Shown: one piece after another, positions 22,010 through 34,106 of the stretch | How the letters are laid out: each line of letters opens with the position of its first letter | Position numbering within the stretch: position 1 is the stretch's first letter | Source of the DNA: Pseudopithomyces maydicus | Lineage: Eukaryota; Ascomycota; Dothideomycetes; Pleosporales; Didymosphaeriaceae | Assembly: GCA_026873275.1 (NCBI GenBank) | Contig: JANTUC010000001.1 | Location: 3,348,001 to 3,412,000, forward strand | Length of the DNA: 64,000 bases | Reading direction: 5' to 3' | Position numbers and translations under genes: made by a program | Notes under the pieces: model-generated | Database searches by the model: none | Told to the model about the DNA's origin: nothing | What the model saw: only the letters and a program-made list of their open reading frames with translations

Positions 22010-22528
22010 ACGCTTAGCAGGAGAGCGTGAAGCTCGTGTATTTCAACAATCTACGAGAACGCATTCGGCTCACCAGTGCCGGATTGCTTGTAATCTAGGC
22101 CAATGAGGCCAATACCCCGATCACGGAATCGTGGCGTCGCGATAGACGGATGAGAGAGCCGTTCAACAGCTTTCGGCATGCCAAAAAGGCGTGAAATACC
22201 TAAAAGGAATAGAAATACCCGCATTTGACGAGCCTGAAGTCTCCACCTTTGCTTTCTAGTGTCCAGTATTATTGTGTTTTGCATTGTTTTGATAAAATCT
22301 TCGTACAGGCAGCATTCTGTCCTTTTTCGGAGTACTTCGCCTATCCGAGTACAAAAGGCGCACGGCTGTAAGCTGAACTTCGCCCCCAAGCAACTTAAAT
22401 TGAGTGATCACCGTTCAGCCTCATATCATTCTTATCCATTGTTTCTCTTCCAAACCAACCGCAAAATCCCGTGCGTGACAATATTGCTTTCATACTGCAG
22501 TATTCAGGGACAAATTGTTGCACGCGAA
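22010..22528. other. Intergenic region, no gene seen
   Basis: About 520 bp between adenosine kinase and the next plus-strand gene. It shows no motif and presumably includes that gene's promoter. Confidence 0.4.
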
Positions 22529-24204
22529 ATGGATCCGCCGCCAGAGGAGACATGGGCACACCTCTCGGCACCCGATTACATTGCAGAGGTTGTGAGAAAT
22601 GCCCCCGCTCAATTGGGCAACAGTTTCAGAACCCTAAGCTCGTCACCCCCAAAAATCTGTTATTTTGGATCTGATCCATATCGCGAACACACGTTCGTTA
22701 CCGAAAACTTTCTAGAAGAGTTGATATCGCAAGTTAGGGACGACAGACGGTTGCGCAATTCAGCGATCTGCATCATTGAAAACATTTCACCATCTTACAT
22801 TGGTCGACTTGGTCCAGCATGGGACATAGATCCCTTCTTCTTTGCCGACCATGCCAGACATATGGATAAAGACCAGTTCTGGTTAAAGTATAGGCCCTGG
22901 AGTTGGCCAAGAAGAGATCAGGGTACAGGAAAATATACTCATTTAGATGGGATGTTTGAATACAAAGGTCTTGAGAAAAATCCCGAAACAGTGGCGCTGA
23001 ATTCAATGCCCAACGTCTTTCCGAGAGACTGCTTTCAGGAGGATCCTTACGATATACAATGCAACACACGTATATCGTACTGCCGTGCGCAGTCAAATTT
23101 GTGTATGTCAATTTTGGGTGTTCATCATAATCCACAATGGGCAAAACTGCAGAGGGATCTCTTAGAGAGCTTTCTCCCCAATCTTTTTAGACCACCCCCT
23201 CTTCGATGAAAGTTTGTGTAAGACCAGTCGTCTTGGACGTTGTCTGGCCTTTTTTTTCGAAACTTTCCAACCAACGTTTTTTTAATTCTTCTGTTTCTTT
23301 AAATAGTTATTAACCAGCTATTTCAGATCTGTTCCTCGTAGATGCACCTCTGACCCTCGCAGGGTGTACTCGACGCCAAAACTCACGATCCCGCACAACA
23401 CTCAGATTCCCTCTGACCCAAAGAAGAGTCATCCTCCCCCAACTATTCGCCAACCAAGACTACTGCCTTTATGATTTCCTGCGCACCGTCTTCCGCCACA
23501 ACTGGCACCGCGCCGTCTTGTTCGACTCCATCGACACAACGCTCCCACCCCACCCCATGTTCTATCTCATGAGCAGCTCGCTCTGGGAAACCAACCTCCG
23601 CCACATCACCACCGAGATCCGCCGCATCAGCTTCCGAGACTTGCGAAACCCAAAGGACACCACAAACGACGAGCTACACGACGCCCGTGAAGATCTAGAC
23701 TATCTCCGCAGATTCGTCGGCGAAACGCTCCAATGGAAGCCCTCCACGCTCCAGCAGTATTTCCTTACGCTCCCCAGATTTGCACCGGGCCCGCAACTTC
23801 GCAGCTTGGTGCACGAGCCGGTGCAGAACCTGGAACGCATCCTGCAGGACGCGAAGGACTTGCAAGAGTTCCTGGTCGACACGTTCCAGTTGCTGATGAG
23901 CTCGTTGACCGTGCGGGAGAGCAGGTTGAACATCGAGCAGGCGAAGCTGAGCGCGGAGCAGGCGAGGAGGAGCGCGTGGTTGACGCAGCTGGCTAGTATT
24001 TATCTGCCGCTTTCGGTGGTGACGGGGATATTTGGGATGAATTTGAAGGAGACGGATGAGGGGTCGCCGAGCTTTTGGTGGGCTATTGTGGTGTTGGGTG
24101 TGTTGATGGTTCTGACGATGGGGGTATACTATGCGCTTAAGACGGTGGAGGAACTGAGGGAGAAGCGTAGGGAGGCGAAGAAGTTGGCTGGAAGGGAGGA
24201 GTAG
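22529..24204 (+). CDS. CorA-like membrane protein (putative divalent-cation transporter family)
   Basis: Two coding blocks are visible. Block 1 (22529 to about 23120-23215) starts MDPPPEETWAHLSAP and holds the fungal CorA-like N-terminal region (ICIIENISPSYIGRLG). Block 2 (from the acceptor at about 23336 to 24204) contains ANQDYCLYDFLRTVFRHNW, a long helix with ERILQDAKDLQEFLVD, then two membrane spans with the CorA hallmark Gly-Met-Asn in VVTGIFGMNLKE, and a charged Lys/Arg/Glu tail. Block 1 ends at an in-frame stop at 23209, and the intron donor is unclear. One option is a donor near 23121; another is a one-base error in the T5/C5 runs at about 23190-23200 with a donor at about 23217. Function is inferred from the GMN motif; members of this fungal subgroup are mostly untested. 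Confidence 0.78.
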
Positions 24205-24254
24205 TGCGGAGGGTGTTGTAAATTTGTTCTATATTCAATACACCAGTTCGTCTA

Positions 24255-25312
24255 TCAGCCTCCACGACCGCGCCCACGACCACCACGGAAATACAAGCTA
24301 TGAGGCACGAACTTCAAAGCCGACATACTTGAAGTCAGACTGTCCATCGGATCTGCTGCTGTCTTTGTCTGGACTGCTGGCTGGGCAGGCGGCTGAGCAG
24401 CCGTGGAAGGAGGTGGTGCTTCTCCGCGTCCTCGCCCCCGGCCACGGCCCGTTCCACGTGTGCCCCTGGGATGAGTGAAGCCACCCCTTCCACGCAGCCT
24501 CACAGGCGAACGTACCTCGCCTTGGGCTTCCTTTCCATCCTCATCTTCACCAGTGCCTTCTGCATCCTCGTCTTGCACGACATCCATGGCCTCTCCGTGA
24601 GCGCCGCTTATGCTCTCACCTCGTCGCCTGCTGGCATTGGAGGTGGTTGAATTAATAGTACTGGAACGTCTACGATGCGGCGATCTGAGCATGGAGCTAC
24701 GACGGTCTATCCCGTCATTGATAATGTAAAAATCATAATTGCGCGGAAACTGGTGTTTGTCGATGCAGTGAAGGCGCCGCTTATGCGGCGTTGAGCACAA
24801 GCGGTCGCAGTCCGGTACGAGACAGGCAAACTACAGCGGTGGCGGTGGTCAGTGTGGGTGGACAGGACATACAAGCATACAGCGAGACCATGAGCTCGTC
24901 ACGTTTTACTTCCACTTCAACCCCGGTCCTGTGCAATTGCGTGGCCACGACGCGAGCTGGGAAACAGTTCACCTACCGTTTTCTCCCCGCGGTCCCGCTT
25001 GGCCGCACTGATGGGGTCGTGGTTCTCTGCGATGTGCAGGCCTAGAAGGTGCTGGTCGGGGAAGTTCCTGTGGCAGTCTGAACATCTGTTCATGTGCGTC
25101 TTTTGATAGTGCACGTCATAGTCTTCGAACGAGGCGAACGAGAGGGGCCCGTGGGGCGGCAGCGAGCACTTCATCACCGCGGGGTGGTCACGCAGGGCGC
25201 TGTCCGTATCGAGCTGGACGAGCTTGGCTTCTACAGATTGGCTGCGCGAGAAGGACGTCGACGGGGTCTCTGAAGACGACAGCGAGTCCTCACGTGAGCG
25301 TTTGCGGGCCAT
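24255..25312 (-). CDS. C2H2 zinc-finger protein, ZNF511-like, with RG-rich tail
   Basis: Exons are 25312-24977 and 24830-24255, giving 303 residues; the 146-bp intron joins GEKT to FACLVPDCDRLC in phase 0. Zinc-finger elements run in the order CSLPPHG...H, then CSDCHRNFPDQHLLGLHIAENH, then CLVPDCDRLCSTPHKRRLHCIDKH. This arrangement is that of ZNF511 relatives. After KHQFPRNYDFYIINDGIDRR comes a Ser/Arg linker, then an Arg-Gly-rich region and a final RGGRGRGRGG. RG-rich tails commonly bind RNA or are arginine-methylated, so a nuclear RNA-linked role is plausible but not shown. It is divergent from the EST1-like gene 528 bp away. Confidence 0.85.
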
Positions 25313-25840
25313 GATGGGGGAGGGCTGACGGGTGGTGGGGTGGTGAGAAACGAGCGACAGTACCTTTCCGGTGGATGCTCCCGTGCAAGGGGAAGGCCGC
25401 GGGTGGTACGGGCGATCTGGAGGGGGACGGGCGCTCGCTCGGGCGTGTGGGTGTGTGTTTGTATACACGCTGCCAGACTGGGGCGACTGTCGGGCCTGGT
25501 GAACCAAGGGTCCCGCCGCCGCTAGTTCGCCGAGGCGCGCTTTCCCACCTTGAGCCTCGATCCCTCACCCATTTCACTTTCGTGTCTTGCTTGCCCGCGT
25601 CACCAGCCCGTTGCCCCCCAAAACCCCAGACGCTGCAAGCCCACCGCGAGCGCCGTTTGCCGCTCGCCCCTCCGTTTGTCTGTCTCTCACTGCTTGTGCC
25701 TTCCTGGGGCATAAACCGCATTGTCACTCCATGGAGCAGACCAGCTACGCCTCCCGCCGTTTCTCTCTCCGCGCCCGTGTCTGACCTGCCTGCCGACCGT
25801 GGGGTCACACATGAACGTCCGAGGCCCCGGCATTTGAAGC
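25313..25840. promoter_or_regulatory. Divergent intergenic region (ZNF511-like / EST1-like)
   Basis: A 528-bp GC-rich region separates the two start codons. No TATA-like element is apparent, which fits housekeeping genes. An ATG at 25811 opens a six-codon upstream frame that ends just before the EST1-like start at 25841, and could act as a short uORF. Confidence 0.45.
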
Positions 25841-28630
25841 ATGGCCACACACACGAAACAACTCAGGCACGACTCGCCCGCCCGTCCCCAGCCGCCCATG
25901 CTGACGGATCCCTCCAGTCGGGCGCGTGCGATCGAGGTCCAACTCACAAACACTGCTGCCGCGAGCAATGCCTCCGGCACCGAGCTCGCTGCTCTTCTCC
26001 AGGAGTGAGTTGCCCGCCGACAACAAGTGAGGGGCATGCCCGCTAACCCCGCCAGATACCGCGTCGCCTGCGAGAATGCAATATTCGCCGACTTCGAGTC
26101 GGCCTCGGCCAGCCAGATCGAGCCGCAGCTCTGGAGTGCCCACCTCAAAGTCAACACCGCCTTCCGGAAGGAGAACCGCTCGTTGAAGAAGCATGCGAAG
26201 GAGCGCGTCGTCGAGCTTAGGAAGCTGCAGAAGAACTACATGCAGTTTATCAAGGCGAGCCAGCGCTTCTATCGCCAATACATATTGAATCTGGATGCCC
26301 AATTCGACGGCATCCCGGAACTGCGCAAGGTCGCTCGGACCTGGAAAGATGATGGTACGCCAGATGCGCCTTTCAGAGACCCCGCTTACCGTGCCACAGC
26401 TACCCGTGCCTCCAATCGCCAGCGCATCGCCCCTGCTCTGAAGAGCCAAGTCCTGCAGTCCTGCTACCAGACCCTGATCCAGCTGGGCGACCTGTCCCGA
26501 TACCGCGAGACCGAACTCGGCGACGACAAAGAGCGCAAATGGGGCCCCGCCATCGGTTACTATAATCTGGCCGCCGATATCTATCCCGACTCCGGACACT
26601 CGCACAACCAGCTCGCCGTCATTGCGCGCGAGGATGGGAACCATTTCCGTGCCGTCTACCACATCTACCGTTCTCTCGCAAGCAAGCATCCGTATCCGCA
26701 AGCCCAGGGAAATTTGGAATTGGAGTTCAAAAGAATTGTGGCTGCTTGGGAGAAGGGAGAATTGATTAACAACCACCGCTCCGCCGACGGAACAAACTCC
26801 GCGCGAGCCCTTAATGCTTGGTTTGTCCGACTACACAGTAAGTGCTACAAAGGAGAGGATTTCAAGGAACACGATGAGCTTGAGGGCGAAGTTCTGAGCC
26901 AGCTGGCTGTTGAACTCAAGGAACGCTCCTTGGAAGGCGTTCTGCAGAAGATCATTCTCATTAACTTGGCCGCTGAGTATTTCTCGACTGTGCAGCTGCA
27001 GGGTCCATCGGCGCCGAAGAACATCATGAAGACGTATTTCTACTTCCTCCGCTTGAACGTAAAGACCTTCTTTACCCTTCTCCAGGTCATGCAGCCTGAG
27101 CTCGAACGCTCGTTTGAGGGCAACGATGTCACACAAAATGGAGAGCGCGAACCGCAACTATCGGACAAAATAACTGCCGTTGCGCGTCGCGTGTTGCCTG
27201 GACTCCGGTTGTACAGCATTTGGTTCACCCGATTTTGGAACGTGCTCAATGCCAACATCGCTGACACGTTGACCAAGGTTGAAGTACAAGAACTCTGGAA
27301 GGCCTACGCCGCCACGCTGACACTTTTGACTTCGAGCTTCCCCACCGACCAGTTGCCTCAGGCTCCTTCCGATAGTTATTTGCTCGAAGAGGATATCGAA
27401 ACGATCGGGTTCCAGCCTCTGATTTCCCCTGATACTACACGAGTATGGTACAACGATAGAGCCCTGAAGCCAAAATGTACCGACGTCGAACGGAGCCACC
27501 CGAATGTCGAGAATCTCATGCGGGTTAGAGACCTATTGATCGACGGGTTAATGCTTACGCAGAACTCAGAAGCGCCACTGGATCTTGATGGCCCTCGCTT
27601 CATCTATCGAGAGGAAGGACTTCCGTCTGAGCTACTTGCTAGCCCTCATAACCGCGCTGACGGTTCCCCGGTGATGTCTGTCGAACCCGTGGATTTTCCG
27701 CTCTTCCCATCGCATGCACCTGTTGCAGAGGACCAAAAGTCATACAGTGTTGTTGCTGCCTCGGAGACTGCTTCTATTGTGGCTGCTAAGGACACCGCCA
27801 TGAACCAACTGGTGGATGACCTTGTGGGACCGGACAGCTTAGATCCATTGCCAGAAGAGGACGAGGACATTCCGCCTACACCGCCAGAGCAAACATTCGA
27901 GGACACCGCATTGGTATCGGATAACACTTTTGGGCCGACGACGCTCTCAATCAGTGACTTGGTCAACACTGTGCAAAATTACAAGAAGTCAAGCGCGTCG
28001 CCAGCTCCGGCCACACCTCTTCTGTCTACACCAATGGGCCGTGTAGCCTCGTCATCGTCGATCCGTGGACCTGCCAACCTACCGTCTCTTCCCGATGGGC
28101 ACTGGAACGCCAATTCTATATGGAACCGCAACTATAGTACATCTGGACCAGTATCTCCTTCCATGCTCAACATTCCGGACGACCTGCGTAGCTCTCCAAT
28201 CAACGGTGTACGTCCACCACCTGGATTCTCTGGTCACGTCCGTGGGGATTCTGCGGCATCGTTACGTAGCTCCGACTTGTCTATGTCTGGCCAAGTGCAG
28301 TCCAACCGTCCCATCGCTGGCACTCACGGCGGCCTCGGAAGCGGTGCTGCTTGGGGAAACCCGGCTGCGTCGAATTGGGGTTCTGTCTATGGGAACGGCA
28401 CCAGCAACGGTGCTTACGGCCACAGCGTGTACGGTAATGGCTCACTCTATGGCCAGCAATACCATCAGAATGATGGCCAGTATCACCAATCTGTTCGTGC
28501 TAGCGACTTCCACATGGCGAGCCCAATTCTCTTCAATAGCTCTTACATGGATAAGCAGCACAGCTCGTATGGCCGAACTCCCCCAACGGTCAAGGTGGTT
28601 GATTCAGACTCTCCAGCCGTAACAGGCTGA
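25841..28630 (+). CDS. EST1/SMG7-like protein (14-3-3-like TPR domain plus EST1 DNA/RNA-binding domain)
   Basis: Exons are 25841-26004 and 26056-28630 (912 residues); the 51-bp intron joins ALLQE to YRVACENAIFADFE. Residues about 40-190 resemble the 14-3-3-like N-terminus (LWSAHLKVNTAFRKENRSLKKHAK). The EST1 DNA/RNA-binding region follows: CYQTLIQLGDLSRYRE, WGPAIGYYNLAADIYPDSG, HNQLAVIAREDGNHFRAVYHIYRS. These TPR-like repeats define Est1, Ebs1 and SMG5/6/7. The C-terminal 350 residues are low-complexity (Ser/Pro then Gly/Asn/Tyr-rich). Relatives act in nonsense-mediated decay or telomerase recruitment. No PIN nuclease domain is visible, so SMG7/Ebs1 type fits best. Confidence 0.88.
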
Positions 28631-29876
28631 CTGTTACTTACTACCTACCGTGTACCCGAGACCCCATCAGCCTTCCGGCTGTCTGCTTATGTGTTCAGCA
28701 AGTCGGCGTCCTCACGTCCACCTGATATCGGAAAGAGGATTGCACCCAGCGTTCGTAACCGGCTCGGTCCCCCTCTGGTGCTTGTCAATATATGCAATAC
28801 GGCACCGGCAGACCTTGAGATAGGACGTTTGCAATCGTGGGGGGTATCATGTGATCAAGATGGGTCACGCTAGTCGACCCGGAGTGTGTGTATGTGTTGC
28901 GGCATGCTTTCGTTCTTGTCCTCGGTTGCCGCTCGTTGCTGCGGGACAAAAAGTATACATGTGATGGAGGTCTTTGCAGTTTAGGAAGATTGCGTTGGAA
29001 TTTGGGTATTTTTGCTAGGTTACTTTGACGGGCTGCTGCTGCTTCTTCTTCTTCTTTCCCCCAGTCGAGTTTGGGAGCGATGGGTGTATGTACCATGGAC
29101 ATGGTGCTGGGTGCTGTCTTGCCTTGACGATTGAGGGTTGGTGGCCATGCCATTGGCTTGGTGTCTACTTGTGCCCACATACATCTTTCCGTCTCCCTAT
29201 AGGGTATCAGTCTTTAAATATGGAGTTTGGTGTCAACTTTCAAGCGTATTTGGTGATGGCATTGTGATGCTTTGTGAATCACCCGGTTGGGTCAATACCG
29301 TCCCATGTTTACGGAATGGCACCCAAATGGAGAACTGACTACGGTCACGTACACCACTTTATTTCTATACATTTGACCACCGCTTAACACAGCGTACCCG
29401 ATTAATGCACTGCTTTAAAGCTGCGTCTGCACGGCCAGCTAATACATATGCGGGAGAGTCGGTTGGATATACATTCAGCTGAGCCTCCCAAGTCCAGCAC
29501 ATTCGAAAATGCATTGTAGACCCTATGGATTCAAGTAATCACAGGTGCACCTGACACATATAAGGTTCTGGCTTCTCATAATCATTGATCGAGAAGAAGA
29601 CTACGTTGCGATCCAGTGAAGTCTGGACTATGCGCATTTCCTAATCTCATTCACCGTCTATTTCCCAATTGCGATACCTACAATACACATGGTCCTCTAT
29701 ACCACACCACATTCACATCGTGCATCATGATTCCCACAACCAAGATAGCTAAAATATAATGCCCCAACCCAACCTTTATATCGCTAATGTGCAGACGGAC
29801 AGACAGACAGACAGACGTCGGCCATTCACCCTAAACGCCACCAAATGCATGCATGCCATATATGATGATAAAATAA
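28631..29876. other. Convergent intergenic region with GACA microsatellite
   Basis: This is the shared 3' region of the EST1-like and UBX genes. A (GACA)5-like repeat lies at about 29797-29816. No gene was supported. Confidence 0.5.
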
Positions 29877-31464
29877 CTACTCTTCATCCTCATCATCAGA
29901 CTCCACATTCGTCCGCTCAACGATGAGATTCCCCCCTCTTCCAATCAGCTGGCCAACGGTCCCCTCAGCACCAACGTCAAACTCCTTGCGCGGTATCGGC
30001 TGCACGAGAAGGAATTCGTACTCGTGGTCAAAGTCTTCAGGCTTCTCAACCCGCTCAAGACTCTCGCCCGACTGAATCGTATCGTAGCACTCCACGAACG
30101 CGTAGAGCTCCTCGATGTGCGCATCCGCCGCGAAGGTGCGAACCACACGCTCGGCGTTCGGCATGGTGAGGCGGATGGGAACGGCCGATTTGTCGGTGGC
30201 ACCGGGTTGGGAGGCGACGACGGCTGAGGCGCGCCATTTGCGCCACTGGGCGAGTTTCTGGGCGCGGAGCTCGGCGGCTTGTTCGCGCTCGAGGGCCTCC
30301 TTCTCCTCGCGGGCTTTGCGCTCGGCTTCTTCCTTCTTCTTGCGCGCGCGCTCGCGGTCGATGGCGAGGGAGCGCTCGTAGGCGGAGTTTTGTTGCTCGC
30401 GAATGTTGCGCGTGGCTTGTTGCTCTGCGCGTTGGGCGCGGACGCGGGTCAGGGGCTCGCTGTGGGTTTGGATGGCTTGTCGGAGCTTGGAGACGAATTG
30501 GGTTGGGGGTGTGGGACCGGTGATGCGGATGGCGATGCCCATGGCGGTGGAGGAGACTTGTGGTGTGTGGACGATGAGGCCGGCGAAGGGAAACTTGGTG
30601 CAGTTCAGGGACGTGGAGACCTGGTAGGCTTCTGAGTCCTGGACGTTACCGGCCCAGAGGATGATGTTGTTGTCTGGATCGCGGATGAAATCTACCACCT
30701 CTTGTGACAAGAGTGTCTCTCGGATGAAGGAGGCTGTATCATCGTGCTCCGGAGATATCAGGATAACCAACAGGAACTGGAGGTTCTTTTTGGCCTGGTC
30801 GAAAGCCTGCGCATAACCGTTCTCGAAGAAAGACAGCCTGTGTTCCCCATACTCTTCCTCAAACTCCCGAATAAATCGCGCAGCGGTATCTCTCGAATTC
30901 AGCGGCCTTCGCCCACCAGCCGCGCCTCGCCTGGTCGTCGCCGTCCCACCACCACCAGGACCAAAGAGGCGACCTAATGGCGGAAACATCCATCCTACGA
31001 AACGGAACCATCGCGAGAACAGCGAGTAGACCAGACTGAATGGCGCGAAGATAATAGCGAAGATTAGAGGTGTTCGGACGGCGACTTGGTTCTCGGGTTG
31101 CGGTACCACGCGCGGCGCGGGCTCTATCCGTGTGCGGCGACTCGACGTGGAGGATCGCGGAGATCCGAAATTGTTCATAAGCGTTTCTTGTCGGCGCGTG
31201 TCTTGTGGAGCAGCGGCTGCAGCTGCAGCCACGGGATCTTCTGCGGGCTCGCCATCGAAGAAGCGGGCTATCGCAATCTGTCCACTGTTAGCACATGGAA
31301 ATGAGAAGATTCCAACAGCAGAAACGTACCTGCAAGTTCCACTGACACCGCTGCAGTAACGGTATAGCATCTTTTGGCTCCTGCTCCGTAACTGCGATCA
31401 GCTGTTGGAGTGCGAGTTGCTGCTCTTCGGTGAGCTGCGCAATGTCAACCCCCGCGTCGGCCAT
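29877..31464 (-). CDS. UBX-domain protein, FAF2/UBXD8 type (UBA-like, membrane hairpin, UAS, UBX)
   Basis: Such proteins sit in the ER or lipid-droplet membrane and recruit Cdc48/p97 for ER-associated degradation. Exons are 31464-31330 and 31277-29877 (511 residues). Exon 1 is a UBA-like domain (LTEEQQLALQQLIAVT, then RCQWNLQ-IAIARFFDGE). A hydrophobic hairpin follows at about 105-140 (LIFAIIFAPFSLVYSLFSRW). The UAS thioredoxin-like part contains FIREFEEEYGEHRLSFFENG and LLSQEVVDFIRD. A charged coiled coil rich in Arg/Glu/Lys then leads to the UBX domain (IRLTMPNAERVVRTF, then EFLLVQPIPRKEF) and an acidic end. The order matches human FAF2 and fission yeast Ucp10. Confidence 0.93.
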
Positions 31465-33462
31465 GATCCGAGGCTGAGGTTATCCTGGACTGTATGTGGT
31501 GAAGGGTGGTTAGGGAAATCAAGGGTGTGGGGTTTATAGGCAGTCGTGGACAGAGTGGCATCCTGGTGCCTCGACACTGGGGCGGGCTATGATGATGGAG
31601 TGCGGGTGAAGCTCCGGGAGCGCTAACCATGTTGGGATTCCGTTGCGGCGCCGTGGGTCAACCTCACACTTGTGCCATTAACGACATGGTTATTGGAACC
31701 TCGGATTTCAGATCTCTATCTGCGATAACTCCTATTATCTGTGCTTAGGCTCTTTAGAATGCAAGCACTGTATTCCTCCATTTGGACTTCATTGTGAGAG
31801 GCAGATACAGGAGCTTGTGACTCCGAAATGCTAAGGACCAATACGAAAGTCGTAATTGCATTGATGAGATACGCCATACGCATTGCTTGGTCCCTTGATA
31901 GCTGTCGAATCAGTTGAGAATAGATTCTCATGATTAGAGGTGAACGCCAACGAACTGAAACTGCTTTAATTCCAACCGCCTGTTGAAGACTCGATGCAAA
32001 TTTGTCACACAGATGTATACCAGGAGATGGCTATCATGTGGACTTGTTGGATCTTGTGGCGCGCCTTAATTCGGTACGGTGGTTAGCCAATGGGAATGTT
32101 GATCGAGATTTGGCAGTCCGTCGTTGATAAAGGGAGAGAGACCATCAGTGGAAGTGGTGTATCAGCAGATTAGTCCCCAATGATGAAATTGGAGAACCCA
32201 ACAAGGGGTCATGTCGGCCCTGCAATCCCACGCGTTTCCCTGGTAATCGCGAGCATCTCTTCTGACTTGAAAGCTTGCTATAATTCTTGTAATCACAAGT
32301 GCTCAGCTATGCTACAGCAAATTTAGTTCTAGTAAAAATGTTCTGAATTAATTGCGAACCTATCCTCTCGATTGTGTTTGTTTGAGCAGTCAGGTCACGT
32401 GCCAATGATATCCAAGGTTCCAAGGTTCCGACCCAGAGGCCCCGGGGCCATGGGTCCCAGGAGCCTCAACGCTAGGATCTTGCCCAATCAAAACATGACC
32501 CTGCGTTATGTTGCTACCTTTTGCGCGCTTAAAAATTTCTGGAGACCCTCAAGGGTGGCTATCAATAGTTGAGAACACCGGCTCTCCAGAGCTTGTTTAG
32601 GACGTCCGATTTTCCCTAGTAGTTGAGAAATAATTTTTTTGCTCACCCGGGGACCTTTTGATGTATTTTCATGGTTCTTTGGGGAGGTATGCTTGGTACG
32701 GGTCACCATCGAGTCATTATCGGAAGGTGAAAGTGGTCTTTGCGAACTTCCACAAATGCTCCGTCTCTGTCTCGGACTCAGGATGGGCACTCCACAGGTT
32801 ACTCGTAAGTAATTGTTACGTTGGGTGATAGAGCAAACTATGGATTCAAGAGAGTTACCTTTGGAAGGGATAATCGTGACTGTCCTGAATTTCTGCTTGA
32901 CGATCAAGAGTGGCAGGTTCATCACATATTAGAACTCTCACCGGGTTCGATCATTTACTAGACTAGTTCGCGCCTCAGAAGTTTTGAGTGCAATCCCGGA
33001 GCTATTTCTGGATTGTTTATCCGGCGAAATGGTAGTGGGAACCCCATCCTGACATTGTTCTACAGACTATTTCTAGGATCTACCTCAACTCCCCAAAAAT
33101 GCATAGCGGGGCTTCAACGAAATGTTGCTGTGTCCTTATTGAATGGGCATCATGCTATGATTTGCTGTTTCACCTTATAGTGTAGTCTGGTGGTGATCGT
33201 AAACCTCCTGTTCCACGGATCGTATGCTCAATCGCTGAGTTTTTTGAGCGTGAGGTGAGGGCACCAACAGTAAAGCCATTACTCCTTACGAGCTGTTGAG
33301 ACATCAAGTCCCTCATCCTATGTATTTAAACCAGAGTATTCCCTTCTTTCCTCTCCCCTCATCAATCGGATTACCATCATACTCGAGTATCATCTCCTCT
33401 ACCACCATACTCCAATATCATCTTCTCAGCACAGCTACATCACCTCACCCAAAATCATCATC
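31465..33462. other. Accessory-type intergenic region, no gene supported
   Basis: About 2 kb of lower gene density. A 139-codon minus-strand frame at 32506-32925 has no recognisable domain and may be chance. The last 150 bp before 33463 are CT/AT-rich with repeated CATACTC...ATCATC elements and a TATA-like box, forming the promoter of the secreted-protein gene. Confidence 0.45.
33323..33330 (+). promoter_or_regulatory. TATA-like box of the small secreted protein gene
   Basis: TATTTAAA lies 133 bp upstream of the start codon at 33463 and is followed by a pyrimidine-rich stretch, a common core-promoter layout in fungi. Confidence 0.5.
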
Positions 33463-34106
33463 ATGAAGGCTCAAATCATCGCCATCATGGCTTTCATCTG
33501 CATGGTATTTGCCGTCGACCCCCATTATACCATCCAGTCCCATATCAAGCGTGGCGAAGACGCCTTGGACTCCGACAGCAGCGACGATGAGGCTATCGAT
33601 GTACCCAGGTCCTGGCTTGCCCCTCTCGTCAAACGCAAGCGCTTCAACCCCAAGGTCCATATCAACTGCAACGAAATGTGCACTGACGGCTCCACCTGGT
33701 ACAACGTTGAGGCCTGCAAGGACATCTGCCCCAAGTCCCGCGACAAGAATGACTGCGACCAGTCTCTCCGGAAGGCCAAGGCTGACGCCTTGCTCAAACA
33801 CTACTTGCCTATCGAACATGCCGCAAAGGTCCACCACGTTTGCTTCCTATCTGAAATCCGCGGTGGAAGTTTCAGGGAATGCATTCAATCCTTCATCGAT
33901 CAGAAGATGCCAGAGCTGAAGGGCTGGAAACATTCTAAGCAATGCCATAACCCCAACGCTGTAAACACCCGCAAGGGCGTGAAGCCTTACTGGTTCGGGG
34001 TCTTAACCTCAAGATGAGGAAGCCTCATCACAAGAAGCCAGAGCCACAGGGCAAGAATGAGTTCCAGCTTAACTCTGATTTTGACGTGCGCGAAGAGAAG
34101 GAGTAG
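33463..34106 (+). CDS. Small cysteine-rich secreted protein (candidate effector)
   Basis: The uninterrupted frame encodes 184 residues and stops at 34015-34017. The signal peptide is MKAQIIAIMAFICMVFA with cleavage before VDPHY. Two dibasic sites (HIKRGED near residue 29 and LVKRKRF near 53-55) suggest Kex2 processing of a pro-segment that contains the acidic DSDSSDDEAID. The mature part has eight Cys: CNEMC, EACKDIC, NDCD, HVCF, RECI, KQCH. An even count fits disulfide bonding. No family was recognised; small size, signal peptide and Cys content fit a plant-interaction effector or another apoplastic protein. If the G4 run at 33997-34000 really has one more G, the frame runs on to 34106 and gains a Lys/His/Pro-rich tail (GLNLKMRKPHHKKPEPQ and on), which I think is likely. 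Confidence 0.75.

Noticed and set aside
25290..25850. Open frames between the ZNF511-like and EST1-like genes
   Set aside because: They arise from GC-rich promoter sequence, overlap on both strands and show no domain.
32506..32925. 139-codon minus-strand frame as a transposon remnant
   Set aside because: No transposase or reverse-transcriptase motif, no terminal repeat and no recognisable homology could be read.
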